In this document: positions 41,935-50,837 of the stretch, piece after piece
Layout of the letters: each line of letters opens with the position of its first letter
Position numbering within the stretch: the stretch's first letter is position 1
Assembly: GCF_017571495.1 (NCBI RefSeq)
Contig: NZ_JAGETZ010000005.1
Location: forward strand, 248,001 to 312,000
Length of the DNA stretch: 64,000 bases
Direction: 5' to 3'
From: Hymenobacter negativus
GTDB lineage: Bacteria; Bacteroidota; Bacteroidia; Cytophagales; Hymenobacteraceae
Made by a program: the position numbers and the translations under genes
Notes under the pieces: generated by a model
What the model was told of the DNA's origin: nothing
Database searches by the model: none
The model's input: only the letters and a program-made list of their open reading frames with translations

Positions 41935-44796
41935 ATGTTCAAAAACTTCCTCTTCCTGCTCCTCATTCTGCTGCTGAACCAGCCAGTTAGCGCCCAAACC
42001 ACCAAGCAAATCCAATACCTTTCCGGCCGCGACAACCGCCGCGCCGTGAAGTGGGATTTCTACTGCACCGGCGGACGCAAAAGCGGCTACTGGACCACCA
42101 TCGCCGTGCCTTCGTGTTGGGAGCAGGAAGGCTTCGGCCTCTACAACTACGGCCGCGACTACAAAACCTACGGCAAAAACTTCCGATTCGCCGATGAGCA
42201 GGGCCTCTACAAGCATAGCTTCACCGTGCCCGCCGCCTGGCGCGGCCGGCGCGTCGAAATCGTGTTCGAAGGTTCGATGACGGACACCGAGGTGAAGGTG
42301 AACGGCCAGGTGGCCGGGCCCATCCATCAGGGTGCGTTCTACCGTTTCAAGTACGACCTCACCGACAAACTCAAATTTGGTGAGGCCAATTTGCTCGAAG
42401 TGAAAGTGAGCAAGATGTCGGCTGAGCCCAGTGTGAACAACGCCGAGCGGCTGGCCGACTACTGGGTTTTCGGCGGGATTTTCCGGCCAGTTTACCTGCA
42501 GTCTTACCCGCAGCAATACGCCGAAAACGTAGCCATCGACGCCCGCGCCAACGGCAGCTTCACGCTCCGTGCCAACGTGCGCAACGTGAAGCAAGCCGCC
42601 CGGCTCCAGGCTGAAATTCTGGACCAAAAAGGTCAGACCGTGGGCACCGCCAGCACCAGCGTGGCCGCCGGCGACACCCTCGCGCGCCTGACTACTACCG
42701 TGAAAAACCCACGCCAGTGGACCAGCGAAACGCCCAGCCTCTACCGCGCCCGCCTCACGCTGCGCGTCGGCAACGAAACCCAGTACCAAACCACCGAAAC
42801 CTTCGGCTTCCGCACCATTGAGGTGCGGCGCGGTAAGGGCATTTATGTAAACGGCACGCAGGTGAAAATGAAGGGCACCAACCGCCACAGCTGGTGGCCC
42901 GAAACCGGCCGCACCCTCAACGACAGCATCCAGCTGCAGGACGTGAAACTGCTGAAGGAGATGAACATGAACGCCGTGCGCATGTCGCACTACCCACCCG
43001 ATGCCGAGTTCCTGCACCTCTGCGACTCGCTGGGCCTCTACGTGCTCGACGAGCTGGCTGGCTGGCAGAAATTCTACAGCACTAAGGCCGGCACGCCGCT
43101 GGTGCGGTCGATGGTGGAAAAGGACCAAAACCACCCCAGCATCATCTTCTGGGATAATGGCAACGAGGGCGGCACCAACAAAGAACTGGACGCCATTTTC
43201 TACCAGTATGACCTCACCAAGCGGCCCGTCATTCACCCGCACCACCGCCCCGGTAACGCCGCCAGCGGCATCGACTGCAACCACTACGAGGACTACTACA
43301 GCACCCAAAAAATCCTCGCCGATTCACTCATTTACATGCCCACCGAGTTCCTGCACAGCCAGGACGATGGGGGAGGGGGCGCCGGCCTGGCCGACATGTG
43401 GGAGCTGCACTGGAAGTCGCAACGCTCCGGCGGCGGTTTCCTCTGGGCCATGGTCGATGAAGGCATTGTGCGGACCGACCAGAACAACATCATCGACGTA
43501 AACGGCGTGAACGCGCCCGACGGCCTGCTGGGCCCGCACCGCGAAAAGGAAGGCAGCTTCTTCGCCATCCGCGAGATTTTCTCGCCTGTGCACATCACCC
43601 TGAAAGAGCTGCCCGCCAAGTTCGATGGCACGATTCCGGTTGAAAATCGCTACCATTTCACCAACTTCAGCCAGTGCTTTTTCCAGTGGGAGCTGGTAAA
43701 CTTCCGCAAGCCGAGTGACCCATTTGCGGGAAGTTTGCCCGGCAAGAAAAGCCGTTTCAAAAGCCCTGCTGTGGCCCCGCTGGCTACGGGCCGGCTAAAG
43801 TTGGAGCTCCCGAAGGATTGGAAAAACTACGATGCCATTGTCCTGTCGGCTTTCGACCCGGCCAAGAACCTGGTGTATAAATGGACCTGGAAAACCGGCG
43901 GCAACACCCGCCTGCTCGACGGTGTGCTGGCCCTTGCTGCCAAGGACAAGCCCGCCGTACAGGTGGCCGAAACCGATTCTACTCTTAACCTCACGGCCAG
44001 CGGCATTTCGGTCACCTTTAGCAAAGCGAATGGCCACCTCACGGCCGTGAAGGGCAACAACGGCGACAAGCTCAGCTTCACCAATGGTCCCGTGCTGGTG
44101 GCCGGCACGGCCACCTTCACCGGCCTCACGCACCGCACCGAGCCCGATGGGGAGGTGATAGAGGCTCGCTACACCGGTGACCTGCGCAGCGTGCGCTGGA
44201 AAATGCACGCCACCGGCTGGCTGGAGCTGTCCTACGAGTACGCCCTTACCGGCGACCACGCCTTCGCGGGCCTTAGCTTCACCTATCCTGAAAACTTCGT
44301 CATCGGTGCCAAGTGGCTGGGCCAGGGCCCGTACCGCGCCTGGAAAAACCGCTTGGCTGGCACTACCCTCAACGTGTGGGACAACGCCAACAACAACACT
44401 CAAACCGCCGCCGCACCTTGGATTTACCCCGAGTTCAAAGGCTACTTCGCCGACATCGCCTGGATGGAGTTCAACACCGTAGAGGGCGCCTTCCTCGTGG
44501 CCAGCCCGGATAATGACCTGTTCATTCGCCGCTTCAACTTCTACGGCCTCTCGGGTGTGAAGCCCCAGCCCGGCCTGCCTATCGGCGACATTTCCTTCCT
44601 CGACGCCATCCCACCCATCGGCACCAAGCTGGGTTTGAATATCGACCAGCACCCTGAAAAGCTCGGCCCCAACAGCGAGCTGAACCATTTCAACGGTACA
44701 CCCACCAAGCGTACGCTGTACTTCTACTTCGGCCTGCCGCCCACCGACAGCAAGCCCCAGCCCTACATCGCCCCGGTAAAGGACGACCTGTTCTAA
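41935..44796 (+). CDS. GH2 glycoside hydrolase, beta-galactosidase-like
   Basis: 953 residues with signal peptide ending PVSAQ. Domains follow GH2 order: jelly roll (WTTIAVPSCWEQEGFGLYNY, VEIVFEGSMTDTEVKVNGQV), two immunoglobulin-like domains, TIM barrel and a C-terminal beta domain. The barrel has MKGTNRHSWWPETG, HYPPDAEFLHLCDSLGLYVL and WDNGNEGG with acid/base Glu411; PTEFLHSQDDGGGG with Glu471 is the likely nucleophile. In this setting a beta-galactosidase trimming rhamnogalacturonan galactan side chains is plausible; beta-glucuronidase or arabinosidase are alternatives. Confidence 0.88.
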   Translation: MFKNFLFLLLILLLNQPVSAQTTKQIQYLSGRDNRRAVKWDFYCTGGRKSGYWTTIAVPSCWEQEGFGLYNYGRDYKTYGKNFRFADEQGLYKHSFTVPAAWRGRRVEIVFEGSMTDTEVKVNGQVAGPIHQGAFYRFKYDLTDKLKFGEANLLEVKVSKMSAEPSVNNAERLADYWVFGGIFRPVYLQSYPQQYAENVAIDARANGSFTLRANVRNVKQAARLQAEILDQKGQTVGTASTSVAAGDTLARLTTTVKNPRQWTSETPSLYRARLTLRVGNETQYQTTETFGFRTIEVRRGKGIYVNGTQVKMKGTNRHSWWPETGRTLNDSIQLQDVKLLKEMNMNAVRMSHYPPDAEFLHLCDSLGLYVLDELAGWQKFYSTKAGTPLVRSMVEKDQNHPSIIFWDNGNEGGTNKELDAIFYQYDLTKRPVIHPHHRPGNAASGIDCNHYEDYYSTQKILADSLIYMPTEFLHSQDDGGGGAGLADMWELHWKSQRSGGGFLWAMVDEGIVRTDQNNIIDVNGVNAPDGLLGPHREKEGSFFAIREIFSPVHITLKELPAKFDGTIPVENRYHFTNFSQCFFQWELVNFRKPSDPFAGSLPGKKSRFKSPAVAPLATGRLKLELPKDWKNYDAIVLSAFDPAKNLVYKWTWKTGGNTRLLDGVLALAAKDKPAVQVAETDSTLNLTASGISVTFSKANGHLTAVKGNNGDKLSFTNGPVLVAGTATFTGLTHRTEPDGEVIEARYTGDLRSVRWKMHATGWLELSYEYALTGDHAFAGLSFTYPENFVIGAKWLGQGPYRAWKNRLAGTTLNVWDNANNNTQTAAAPWIYPEFKGYFADIAWMEFNTVEGAFLVASPDNDLFIRRFNFYGLSGVKPQPGLPIGDISFLDAIPPIGTKLGLNIDQHPEKLGPNSELNHFNGTPTKRTLYFYFGLPPTDSKPQPYIAPVKDDLF

Positions 44797-44866
44797 CAAC
44801 CCGCCATCAGTGGCACTACCGCATTGTGTACCAGTCGGAGGCTGTGCTGTCATACTATTTTGACTT

Positions 44867-44974
44867 ATGCAGCGCGTTCTCTCCCTGTTTTTGTTGCTTC
44901 TTGGTGGTTCATGGCTGGCGTGGAGCCTGGGCGCCATGCTCAGCTTCCCCCTCACTGCCGACACTGCTCCCTAA
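44867..44974 (+). CDS. Possible 35-residue hydrophobic peptide
   Basis: ATG to TAA, starting MQRVLSLFLLLLGGSWLAWS and ending SFPLTADTAP. It looks like a signal peptide or single membrane helix. It could be a small membrane protein, or the remnant of a secreted enzyme whose body has been lost. There is no other support. Otherwise the gap 44797-45083 holds only the terminator of the next gene. Confidence 0.25.
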   Translation: MQRVLSLFLLLLGGSWLAWSLGAMLSFPLTADTAP

Positions 44975-45024
44975 TGCTAAGAAGCTAGCGAAACGCAGCG
45001 ACGCAACGCCTGAGCGCTTAACCC

Positions 45025-45059
45025 AAAAACGCCGCCCAAACCCAGCGGTTCGGACGGCG
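45025..45059 (-). terminator. Intrinsic terminator of the SDR gene, - strand
   Basis: Read on the - strand: a 13-bp stem (CGCCGTCCGAACC with GGTTTGGGCGGCG, two wobbles), 4-base loop, then TTTTT. It lies 25-60 bp past the SDR stop. Confidence 0.85.
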
Positions 45060-45083
45060 GCTTATGCGTGTCAGCGGGGCTGT

Positions 45084-45818
45084 CTAGCTGTTCATCATCG
45101 CGAAAGCTTCAGACGGCGAAGTCCGTTGGAATTCGTAGAACTGCGCCGTCTGGCCCACCCGGATTTCGTCGTCGCCGTTGGCCAGACCCGTTAACAGCTC
45201 CTCGGCCACCTGCTGGGGCGGAATCCCGTTGGCCCCTCCGATTTCCGTCGAAAACTCGGTGTTCACCAGCGGCGGCATCAGCTCAATTACCCGAACGCTG
45301 GTGCTTTTGAGCGTGTGGCGCAACGCCTGGGTGTAAGAATGCACCGCCGCTTTGCTGGCCGAATAGGTGGGCACGGCCGAGGATGGTGCATAGGCCACGA
45401 TAGACGACACGTTCACGATGGCTGCTTCCGGCTGCGCACTCAGCACCGGCAGCAACAGCTCGGTCAGCTGTATCATGGCCAGGTAGTTGGTGGCGATTTC
45501 GGCGCTGGCTTTCGAGAAAGCATCTGCGCCGGCCGTGAGCTGATAGGCCGAAGCCTGGCCCGCATTGTTGATGAGCACGCTCAGGTCGCTGAAATCAGCC
45601 TGGACTTGCTGCACCAGGCGCGCAACATCGGCCGTGTTGTTGATGTCGGCGGCAATGATTGACACGCCGGGTAGCTGGCCTGCTGCTGCTCGCAGCTTGG
45701 CCTCGTTGCGGCCCACGATGATGACGCGGTTGCCTTTTTCAATCAGCATTTTGGCAATGGCCAGGCCGATGCCGGAGCCGCCGCCCGTAACGAGGACGGT
45801 TTGGTTGGAGATGTTCAT
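45084..45818 (-). CDS. Short-chain dehydrogenase/reductase (DltE-like)
   Basis: 244 residues, one Rossmann domain. The cofactor motif is VTGGGSGIGLAIAKMLIEKG, followed by INNAGQ, catalytic Ser in VNVSSIVAYAP and YSASKAAVHSY (YxxxK). It is related to the DltE/YdfG type oxidoreductases of unknown substrate. It has its own terminator. The fabF gene lies 93 bp upstream on the same strand, but functional linkage to fatty-acid synthesis is not shown: the motif set fits general SDRs rather than FabG specifically. Confidence 0.85.
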   Translation of the reverse strand: MNISNQTVLVTGGGSGIGLAIAKMLIEKGNRVIIVGRNEAKLRAAAGQLPGVSIIAADINNTADVARLVQQVQADFSDLSVLINNAGQASAYQLTAGADAFSKASAEIATNYLAMIQLTELLLPVLSAQPEAAIVNVSSIVAYAPSSAVPTYSASKAAVHSYTQALRHTLKSTSVRVIELMPPLVNTEFSTEIGGANGIPPQQVAEELLTGLANGDDEIRVGQTAQFYEFQRTSPSEAFAMMNS

Positions 45819-45911
45819 AGGGTTTGGTAATGGGAATGATGAAAAATGCCGGTTTCTGAAAGGCTGCCGGCGCAGCGGTTTCGTGGGGCCTTACCTGGAA
45901 AGCTGCTTGAT

Positions 45912-47165
45912 TCAACTCGAAAACTTCTTCACAATCAGCGTGGCCGTGTGGCCACCGAAGCCGAAGGAGTTACTCATGGCGTACTCGATGGGGCGGTAGG
46001 CTGGCTGGCCCAGCGTGAGCTGCAAGCGGCTGGTTAGCTCCGGGTCGGGCTGGGTGGTGTTGATGGTGGGCGGCACCACGTCATGCTGCACGGCCTGCAC
46101 GCAGGCAATGGCCTCCACGGCTCCGGCGGCGCCCAGCAGGTGCCCGGTCATGCTTTTGGTGGCGCTGATGTGCAGGTGCGGTGCCGGCCCAAATACCCGT
46201 CCGATGGCGTGCAGCTCGCTCGCATCGCCCAGGCCGGTGGAGGTGGCGTGCGCGTTCAGGTAGTCGATTTGGGCGGCGTGCAGGCCGGCGTCGTCCAGCG
46301 CGGCCAGCATGCTCAGGTAGGCGCCTTCGCCCTCGGGGTGGGTGCCGGTGAGGTGGTAGGCGTCGGCCGCCATGCCCCCGCCTACTACTTCGGCCAGAAT
46401 GGGCGCGCCGCGCCGGAGGGCATGCTCGTATTCTTCCAGAATCAATGCGCCGGCTCCTTCGCCCACCACAAAGCCGTCGCGGGTTACATCGAAGGGCCGG
46501 GAGGCGGTGGCGAAGTCGTCGTTGCGGGTAGAAAGGGCCCTGAGGGCGTTGTAGCTCCCGATGCCCGTCTCGTTGACGGCCGCCTCGGAGCCGCCCGAAA
46601 TCAGCACATCAGCCTTACCCCAGCGGATGTAGTTGAAGGCATCAATCAGAGCCGTGGTGGAAGTGGCACAGGCCGAAACTGTGGCGAAATTCAGCCCCCG
46701 CAAGCCGTGCTTGATGGAAATCACGCCGGCCGCAATGTCAATTATCATCTTCGCACCCATGAAGGGGTTGAAGCGCGGCGTGCCGTCGCCGTGTGCAAAC
46801 TCGGTTATCTGTTCCTGCAAGGTGCCCAGCCCGCCCACGCCCGAGCCCCAGATGACGCCAATCCGGTTGCGGTTGAGCCGGTCGAAATCCAGCTCCGCGT
46901 GCTGTATAGCTTCTTCGGCCGCCACTAGCGCGTACTGTGTAAACAGGTCGTACTTACGCACTTCCTGGCGGTCGAGGAAGTTGAGCGGGTCAAATCCCTT
47001 CACCTCGCAGGCGAAGCGGGTTTTGAATTTTGATGCATCAAAGTGCGTGATGGGTGCCGCGCCGCTCACGCCCGCCACCAGCGCCCGCCCGAAGCTAGTT
47101 GCATCGTTGCCGATGGGCGTGAGGGCACCCACACCCGTAATAACTACCCGTTTATATTCAGGCAT
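45912..47165 (-). CDS. fabF: Beta-ketoacyl-ACP synthase II (FabF-like)
   Basis: 417 residues, standard for KAS II. The thiolase-fold active site is complete: Cys166 in ATVSACATSTTALIDAF, His in NAHATSTGLGDASE and His in SATKSMTGHLLGAAG, plus the final NSFGFGGHTATL. It condenses malonyl-ACP with acyl-ACP in the cytoplasm. There is no acpP, fabG, fabD or acyl-carrier gene beside it, so this is a stand-alone copy that may be an extra paralogue. FabB versus FabF cannot be separated by eye with certainty. Confidence 0.88.
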   Translation of the reverse strand: MPEYKRVVITGVGALTPIGNDATSFGRALVAGVSGAAPITHFDASKFKTRFACEVKGFDPLNFLDRQEVRKYDLFTQYALVAAEEAIQHAELDFDRLNRNRIGVIWGSGVGGLGTLQEQITEFAHGDGTPRFNPFMGAKMIIDIAAGVISIKHGLRGLNFATVSACATSTTALIDAFNYIRWGKADVLISGGSEAAVNETGIGSYNALRALSTRNDDFATASRPFDVTRDGFVVGEGAGALILEEYEHALRRGAPILAEVVGGGMAADAYHLTGTHPEGEGAYLSMLAALDDAGLHAAQIDYLNAHATSTGLGDASELHAIGRVFGPAPHLHISATKSMTGHLLGAAGAVEAIACVQAVQHDVVPPTINTTQPDPELTSRLQLTLGQPAYRPIEYAMSNSFGFGGHTATLIVKKFSS

Positions 47166-47234
47166 TGCGAAGAGGAATTAATGAAGATGAAAGAGAAATG
47201 AGCCATCATACTGAGGCTTTGCCTGACGCTGGAA

Positions 47235-47279
47235 CCTCACCCCAGCCCATCTCCCGTGGAGAGGGGAGCCAGACGATTC
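47235..47279. repeat. Family A repeat, left-half relic
   Basis: CCTCACCCCAGCCCATCTCC, GTGGAGAGGGGAGCC and AGACGATT match the left part and centre of the 4039 copy; the right arm is missing. It lies between the fabF start and the efflux gene end. Confidence 0.6.
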
Positions 47280-47304
47280 TCGACTGAAGTGCAACCGGAG
47301 TTAT

Positions 47305-48867
47305 CTAATGGTCCGACAGGCTGACCTTTACTGGCGCGCCGCCCGGCTGCCGTTTCACCACCAAAAGCAGCAGCGGCATGGCCGCCAGGAAAAAGCAGCC
47401 TACCAGTAGGAAAGCGTCGTTGTAGCTCATGATGCCAGCTTGTTGGTTTACCGTCGCATCGAGCAGCTGGTAGGCGCGCCGTTGGGCTTCAAACATAGGC
47501 TGGCCCAGGCGCACGGTTACCAGCTGGGCACCAGCCGCCAGCCGCTCGGCCACGCCCAGGTCGGTGGCCGTGAGGTGCGTGACTAGGGCCTGCCGGTGCA
47601 CGGCAAACTGCGTGGCCAGAAACGTATTGACGATGGCAATGCCGAAGGAGCCACCCAGCTGGCGCATCATGTTGTTGAGGGCCGCGCCCTGGGCAATGTC
47701 CTTCAGCGGCAGGCCCGATACGGCCAGCGCCGTAAGTGGCACCGTGAGCAGGGCCAGGCCGGCTCCGCGCAAAATCAGGGGAAGGTAAAAATCGCCCTTG
47801 CCCGCCGTGCCATTGAGCAGGGCCATGCGCCAGCTGAAGGCAAAGAATAGCAGAAACCCCAGCGTGACAACTGCCGGAATCGGCACGCCGCTTTGCAGGG
47901 CGCGCGCCGTGAGTATCAGGCAGAAAATGGCTAGCACCGCGCCCGGCAGCAGAAGCAGGCCCGTATCGAGCACCGGGAAGTGCAGCAGCCGCTGCGCAAA
48001 TACCGGCGTGAGATACACCGAGGTAAATAGCCCCATTCCGGTCACGAACGTGAGCAGCGCCGCCACGGCCAGCGAGCGGCTTTTCAGCACGCGCAGGTTC
48101 ACGATGGGGAATTCGGTGGTCAGCTCCCACCAGATGAAAGCGATGATGCCCACGGCCGCCGCCACGCTCAATTGCATGATGTAGGCGGTTTGGAACCAGT
48201 CTTCTTCCTGCCCGCGCTCCAGCACCACCTGCAAAGCGCCCACGCCCACCACCAGGAAAAACAGCCCCACCCAATCCATGCGTAGCGTGTTGCGCGCTAC
48301 CTGCACGGCCGGTTCCCGCACCAGCAAAACCGCCCCAATCGTGACGATGATGCCAATGGGCACGTTCACCAGAAATATCCAGTGCCAGGTACTCACATCC
48401 AGAATGTAACCGCCCAGCGTGGGCCCAATCGTGGGCCCTGTAAACACGCCGATGCCAAACAGCGCACTCGCCACCCCGCGCTTGGCCGGCGGAAACGCTT
48501 CAAACACAATGGTCTGGGAAGTCGACAGCAAAGCCCCGCCGCCCAGGCCCTGCACAAACCGAAAGGCCACCAACGTCCAGATATTACCAGCCGTGCCGCA
48601 CATCACCGAAGCAAGCGTAAACAGGATTATCGAGCCGATGAAGTAGCGCCGCCTCCCCAGCCGCGCCGCCAGGAAGCTGGTAATCGGGATGATAATGATG
48701 TTGGCAATGGCGTAGGACGTGATTACCCACGACGTATCGGCCAGCGTGGCGCCCAGGTTACCGCTCATGTGCGACAAGGCCACGTTCACAATGCTCGTGT
48801 CAATTAGCTCCATCACGGCCGCCGCAATCACGGTGGAACACAGCAGGAAAATGCGAAGGGGACTCAT
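47305..48867 (-). CDS. DHA2-family MFS multidrug efflux pump (EmrB/QacA type)
   Basis: 520 residues from ATG 48867 with about 14 membrane segments; codons before it overlap the operator. Signatures: LIDTSIVNVALSHMSGNLGA in TM1, SFLAARLGRRRYF after TM2, RFVQGLGGGALLS in TM4 and the antiporter motif GIGVFTGPTIGPTLGGYI in TM5. It exports drugs or toxic compounds by proton antiport. A TetR repressor gene lies 49 bp upstream on the same strand, with a palindrome between them. No EmrA-type membrane fusion gene is nearby. Confidence 0.92.
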   Translation of the reverse strand: MSPLRIFLLCSTVIAAAVMELIDTSIVNVALSHMSGNLGATLADTSWVITSYAIANIIIIPITSFLAARLGRRRYFIGSIILFTLASVMCGTAGNIWTLVAFRFVQGLGGGALLSTSQTIVFEAFPPAKRGVASALFGIGVFTGPTIGPTLGGYILDVSTWHWIFLVNVPIGIIVTIGAVLLVREPAVQVARNTLRMDWVGLFFLVVGVGALQVVLERGQEEDWFQTAYIMQLSVAAAVGIIAFIWWELTTEFPIVNLRVLKSRSLAVAALLTFVTGMGLFTSVYLTPVFAQRLLHFPVLDTGLLLLPGAVLAIFCLILTARALQSGVPIPAVVTLGFLLFFAFSWRMALLNGTAGKGDFYLPLILRGAGLALLTVPLTALAVSGLPLKDIAQGAALNNMMRQLGGSFGIAIVNTFLATQFAVHRQALVTHLTATDLGVAERLAAGAQLVTVRLGQPMFEAQRRAYQLLDATVNQQAGIMSYNDAFLLVGCFFLAAMPLLLLVVKRQPGGAPVKVSLSDH

Positions 48868-48880
48868 GGTAATATGATTT

Positions 48881-48900
48881 ATTATACCAATCGGTATAAT
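48881..48900. promoter_or_regulatory. Probable TetR operator before the efflux gene
   Basis: Perfect palindrome: ATTATACC, 4-base spacer AATC, GGTATAAT. It lies in the 49-bp gap between the regulator and pump genes, 14 bp upstream of the pump ATG. A related site precedes the regulator gene at 49528. Confidence 0.75.
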
Positions 48901-48916
48901 TTTAAGCAAAAAAATA

Positions 48917-49513
48917 TCAGACAACCAATTCAGTTTCAATCAGGTGCTCGATGTGGTCGAGGCTGGTTAAAAGCGCCGTAGGGCTGCCCGTTGTCTTGGA
49001 AACAAGAATCCCTCCCTCGATGAGGGTAATGAACAAGCTAGCGTAGCGGCTGGCGTCGGCCGCAGGCTTGATTTCGCCGGTTTGCTGGCCTTTTTCGATA
49101 AGGTGCACAATGTTGCGGTGCCATCGGGCCAGACTGTCCTGCACGCGTTGAAGTAGGGCTGCGGGTGGGGCGTCGTCGCATTCCACGGCTGCGTTCAGGA
49201 TGGGACAGCCGCCGTGCTGCTTCATCAGGGGATAACGCTGGCGGTAGAACCGGGGCGTGGCCAGCAGCTGCTCGCGTACGGTGCTGCCGTTGAGGGTACC
49301 GGCGCGCAGCCCTTCATTAACCAGCCCCAGGTTGTAGTCGAAGGCCGCCAGGGCCACTTCTTCCTTATTCTCGAAGTTGCCGTAAATGGCGCCTTTGGTC
49401 AGGCCGGTGGCCGCCGTGAGGTCATTCAACGACGTGCCGGCGTAGCCCTGTTTGTTGAAAACAGGGGCCGTTTGCTCGATAATGAACTGGCGGGTGCGCT
49501 CGGCCTTTGACAT
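48917..49513 (-). CDS. TetR/AcrR-family transcriptional repressor
   Basis: 198 residues. The N-terminal helix-turn-helix is textbook TetR: RTRQFIIEQTAPVFNKQGYA, TSLNDLTAATGLTKGAIYGN and FENKEEVALAAF. The ligand domain has LMKQHGGCPILNAAVECDD, a segment common in TetR proteins sensing electrophiles or drugs, with a cysteine that might be redox-active. It probably represses itself and the downstream pump through the two TATACC-N4-GGTATA sites. Confidence 0.92.
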   Translation of the reverse strand: MSKAERTRQFIIEQTAPVFNKQGYAGTSLNDLTAATGLTKGAIYGNFENKEEVALAAFDYNLGLVNEGLRAGTLNGSTVREQLLATPRFYRQRYPLMKQHGGCPILNAAVECDDAPPAALLQRVQDSLARWHRNIVHLIEKGQQTGEIKPAADASRYASLFITLIEGGILVSKTTGSPTALLTSLDHIEHLIETELVV

Positions 49514-49527
49514 GATGACGGTGCAAA

Positions 49528-49543
49528 TATACCGCTTGGTATT
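49528..49543. promoter_or_regulatory. Probable autoregulatory TetR operator
   Basis: TATACC, spacer GCTT, GGTATT: the same core as the 48881 palindrome with one arm mismatch, 14 bp upstream of the tetR ATG. Confidence 0.65.
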
Positions 49544-49596
49544 AAAACGCAGAGGTCGCCGGAATGTTTTTGGGCACTTGAGATTTTAAGTTGTGG

Positions 49597-49636
49597 AACG
49601 ATGTAGAAACGCGACCCTTCACGTTTCTACATCGTT
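49597..49636. terminator. Hairpin at the 3' end of the GH43-like gene (family C-like)
   Basis: AACGATGTAGAAACG and CGTTTCTACATCGTT are perfect complements around a 10-base loop, right after the stop of the 49635 gene. The loop and flanks recall the GAGACGCGA family (AAACGCGACCCTTCACGTTT), so this is probably a family C variant used as a 3' end. Confidence 0.65.
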
Positions 49637-50678
49637 ATTTAGGCTTTGCCAACTGCACGAATGTGGGCTTGTCTCGGTCACAAATCAATCTTCCGTCGTT
49701 GAATTCCAGCTCTGTCACCTGAATCACGCTGCGCTTGGCGGCAATGGAATTGGCCGGGGCGGGATTGGCTTTGCTACGGCCGGGGTGGGTGAAGTAGAAC
49801 AGAAAAGCACGGCCGTTGCTCACCACCACGTCGCAGTGGCCGCCGATGGCCTGGTCGTCGCGGCCCTGGCCGGGGAGTTCGAGGAGGCGTTCGGGCTGGG
49901 GCTGCCAGTGCAGCAGGTCGGTGGAGTGGTACACGGCCATGCCTTTCCACTGGTCGATTATCATCCAATATTGTTCGTGCCAGTGGAAGACTTTGGGGCC
50001 TTCGCCGCGCTCGTTCAGGGCCTGGCCACGGTCGGTCCAGTGGCGCAGGTCGGGACTGTCGGTGTAGTAGATTGATTTATGGTCTCGCTCGTTGTTGTAC
50101 CACAGGCGCCAGGTACCATCGGGCAGCTTGAACACGCTGGCATCAATGACTTTATCGGTGACAAGTGGCAGGGTTTGCACATACTTCCAATTCAGTAAGT
50201 CGGTGCTGCTGAGCTGGACGATGACGCGCGGGTGATTCCAGTCGGTAAACGTGCCGGGCACGTAGGTCAGAAACATGTGGTACATGCCCTTGTCCTGCAC
50301 AATATCGGGTGCCCAGTGGGTGTAGCCGGGGTTGGGACGGTAGGCTATGTTGGCCGTGTCGCGGTAGCGCCAAGTCGTGCCGCCGTCCCCGGATTCGGCG
50401 ATGCCGATGCGGGTGCCATGCACCCAAGTTACGCCGGTGGCGGTGGTATCGGTGGCGCGGCGGTTGGTGTAAAACATCCACCACTTCCGCATCTGCTTGT
50501 TCCAGATAATGACGGGGTCGGCTACACCGTCGTATATCGGGTCGCTGAACAGTGGCTTGGGTGCAGGCTGGGCGGCTGCGTTAGAAACGGAGGTAGCTTT
50601 AGTAGCCTTCTGGGCCCTGGTTTGGCTGGGACTAATCAGCAGTGCGAGGTACAGTAGGAAGGGGAGGAGAGACTTCAT
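49635..50678 (-). CDS. GH43/GH32-clan-like five-bladed propeller glycosidase, secreted
   Basis: 347 residues with signal peptide (LLYLALLISPSQTRAQ). Blades show the GH43-like DGVADPVIIWNKQMRKWWMF (candidate catalytic Asp), YTHWAPDIVQDKGMYHMFLT, VIDASVFKLPDGTWRLWYNN and EGPKVFHWHEQYWMIIDQW. The spacing fits clan F hydrolases but I cannot place it in a numbered GH family. Context (CE12 and rhamnogalacturonan genes nearby) suggests an arabinose, galactose or rhamnose-linked side chain. No CAGGAG module is seen upstream. Confidence 0.72.
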   Translation of the reverse strand: MKSLLPFLLYLALLISPSQTRAQKATKATSVSNAAAQPAPKPLFSDPIYDGVADPVIIWNKQMRKWWMFYTNRRATDTTATGVTWVHGTRIGIAESGDGGTTWRYRDTANIAYRPNPGYTHWAPDIVQDKGMYHMFLTYVPGTFTDWNHPRVIVQLSSTDLLNWKYVQTLPLVTDKVIDASVFKLPDGTWRLWYNNERDHKSIYYTDSPDLRHWTDRGQALNERGEGPKVFHWHEQYWMIIDQWKGMAVYHSTDLLHWQPQPERLLELPGQGRDDQAIGGHCDVVVSNGRAFLFYFTHPGRSKANPAPANSIAAKRSVIQVTELEFNDGRLICDRDKPTFVQLAKPK

Positions 50679-50718
50679 GGGGTGTTTTTATAATGCTGGC
50701 GCTGCCTGACGCGGGCAA

Positions 50719-50807
50719 CCTCACCCCAACCCAGTTTGCTTAAAGTACGAAGCCTTAGAAGAGGGGAGCCGGGCGACTCGTAGCGTAAGCTTTAGCTTAT
50801 GCAATCG
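50719..50807. repeat. Family A repeat, left half with nested motif
   Basis: CCTCACCCCAACCCAGTTTG, CTTAAAGTACGAAGCC and GGGGAGCCGGGCGACT match the left arm of the 31022 copy. TAGCGTAAGCTTTAGCTTAT at 50780 takes the place of the nested hairpin in that copy. The right arm is lost. Confidence 0.65.
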
Positions 50808-50837
50808 CCAGAATTTAGTCGTGCCGCCTAGCCATTT

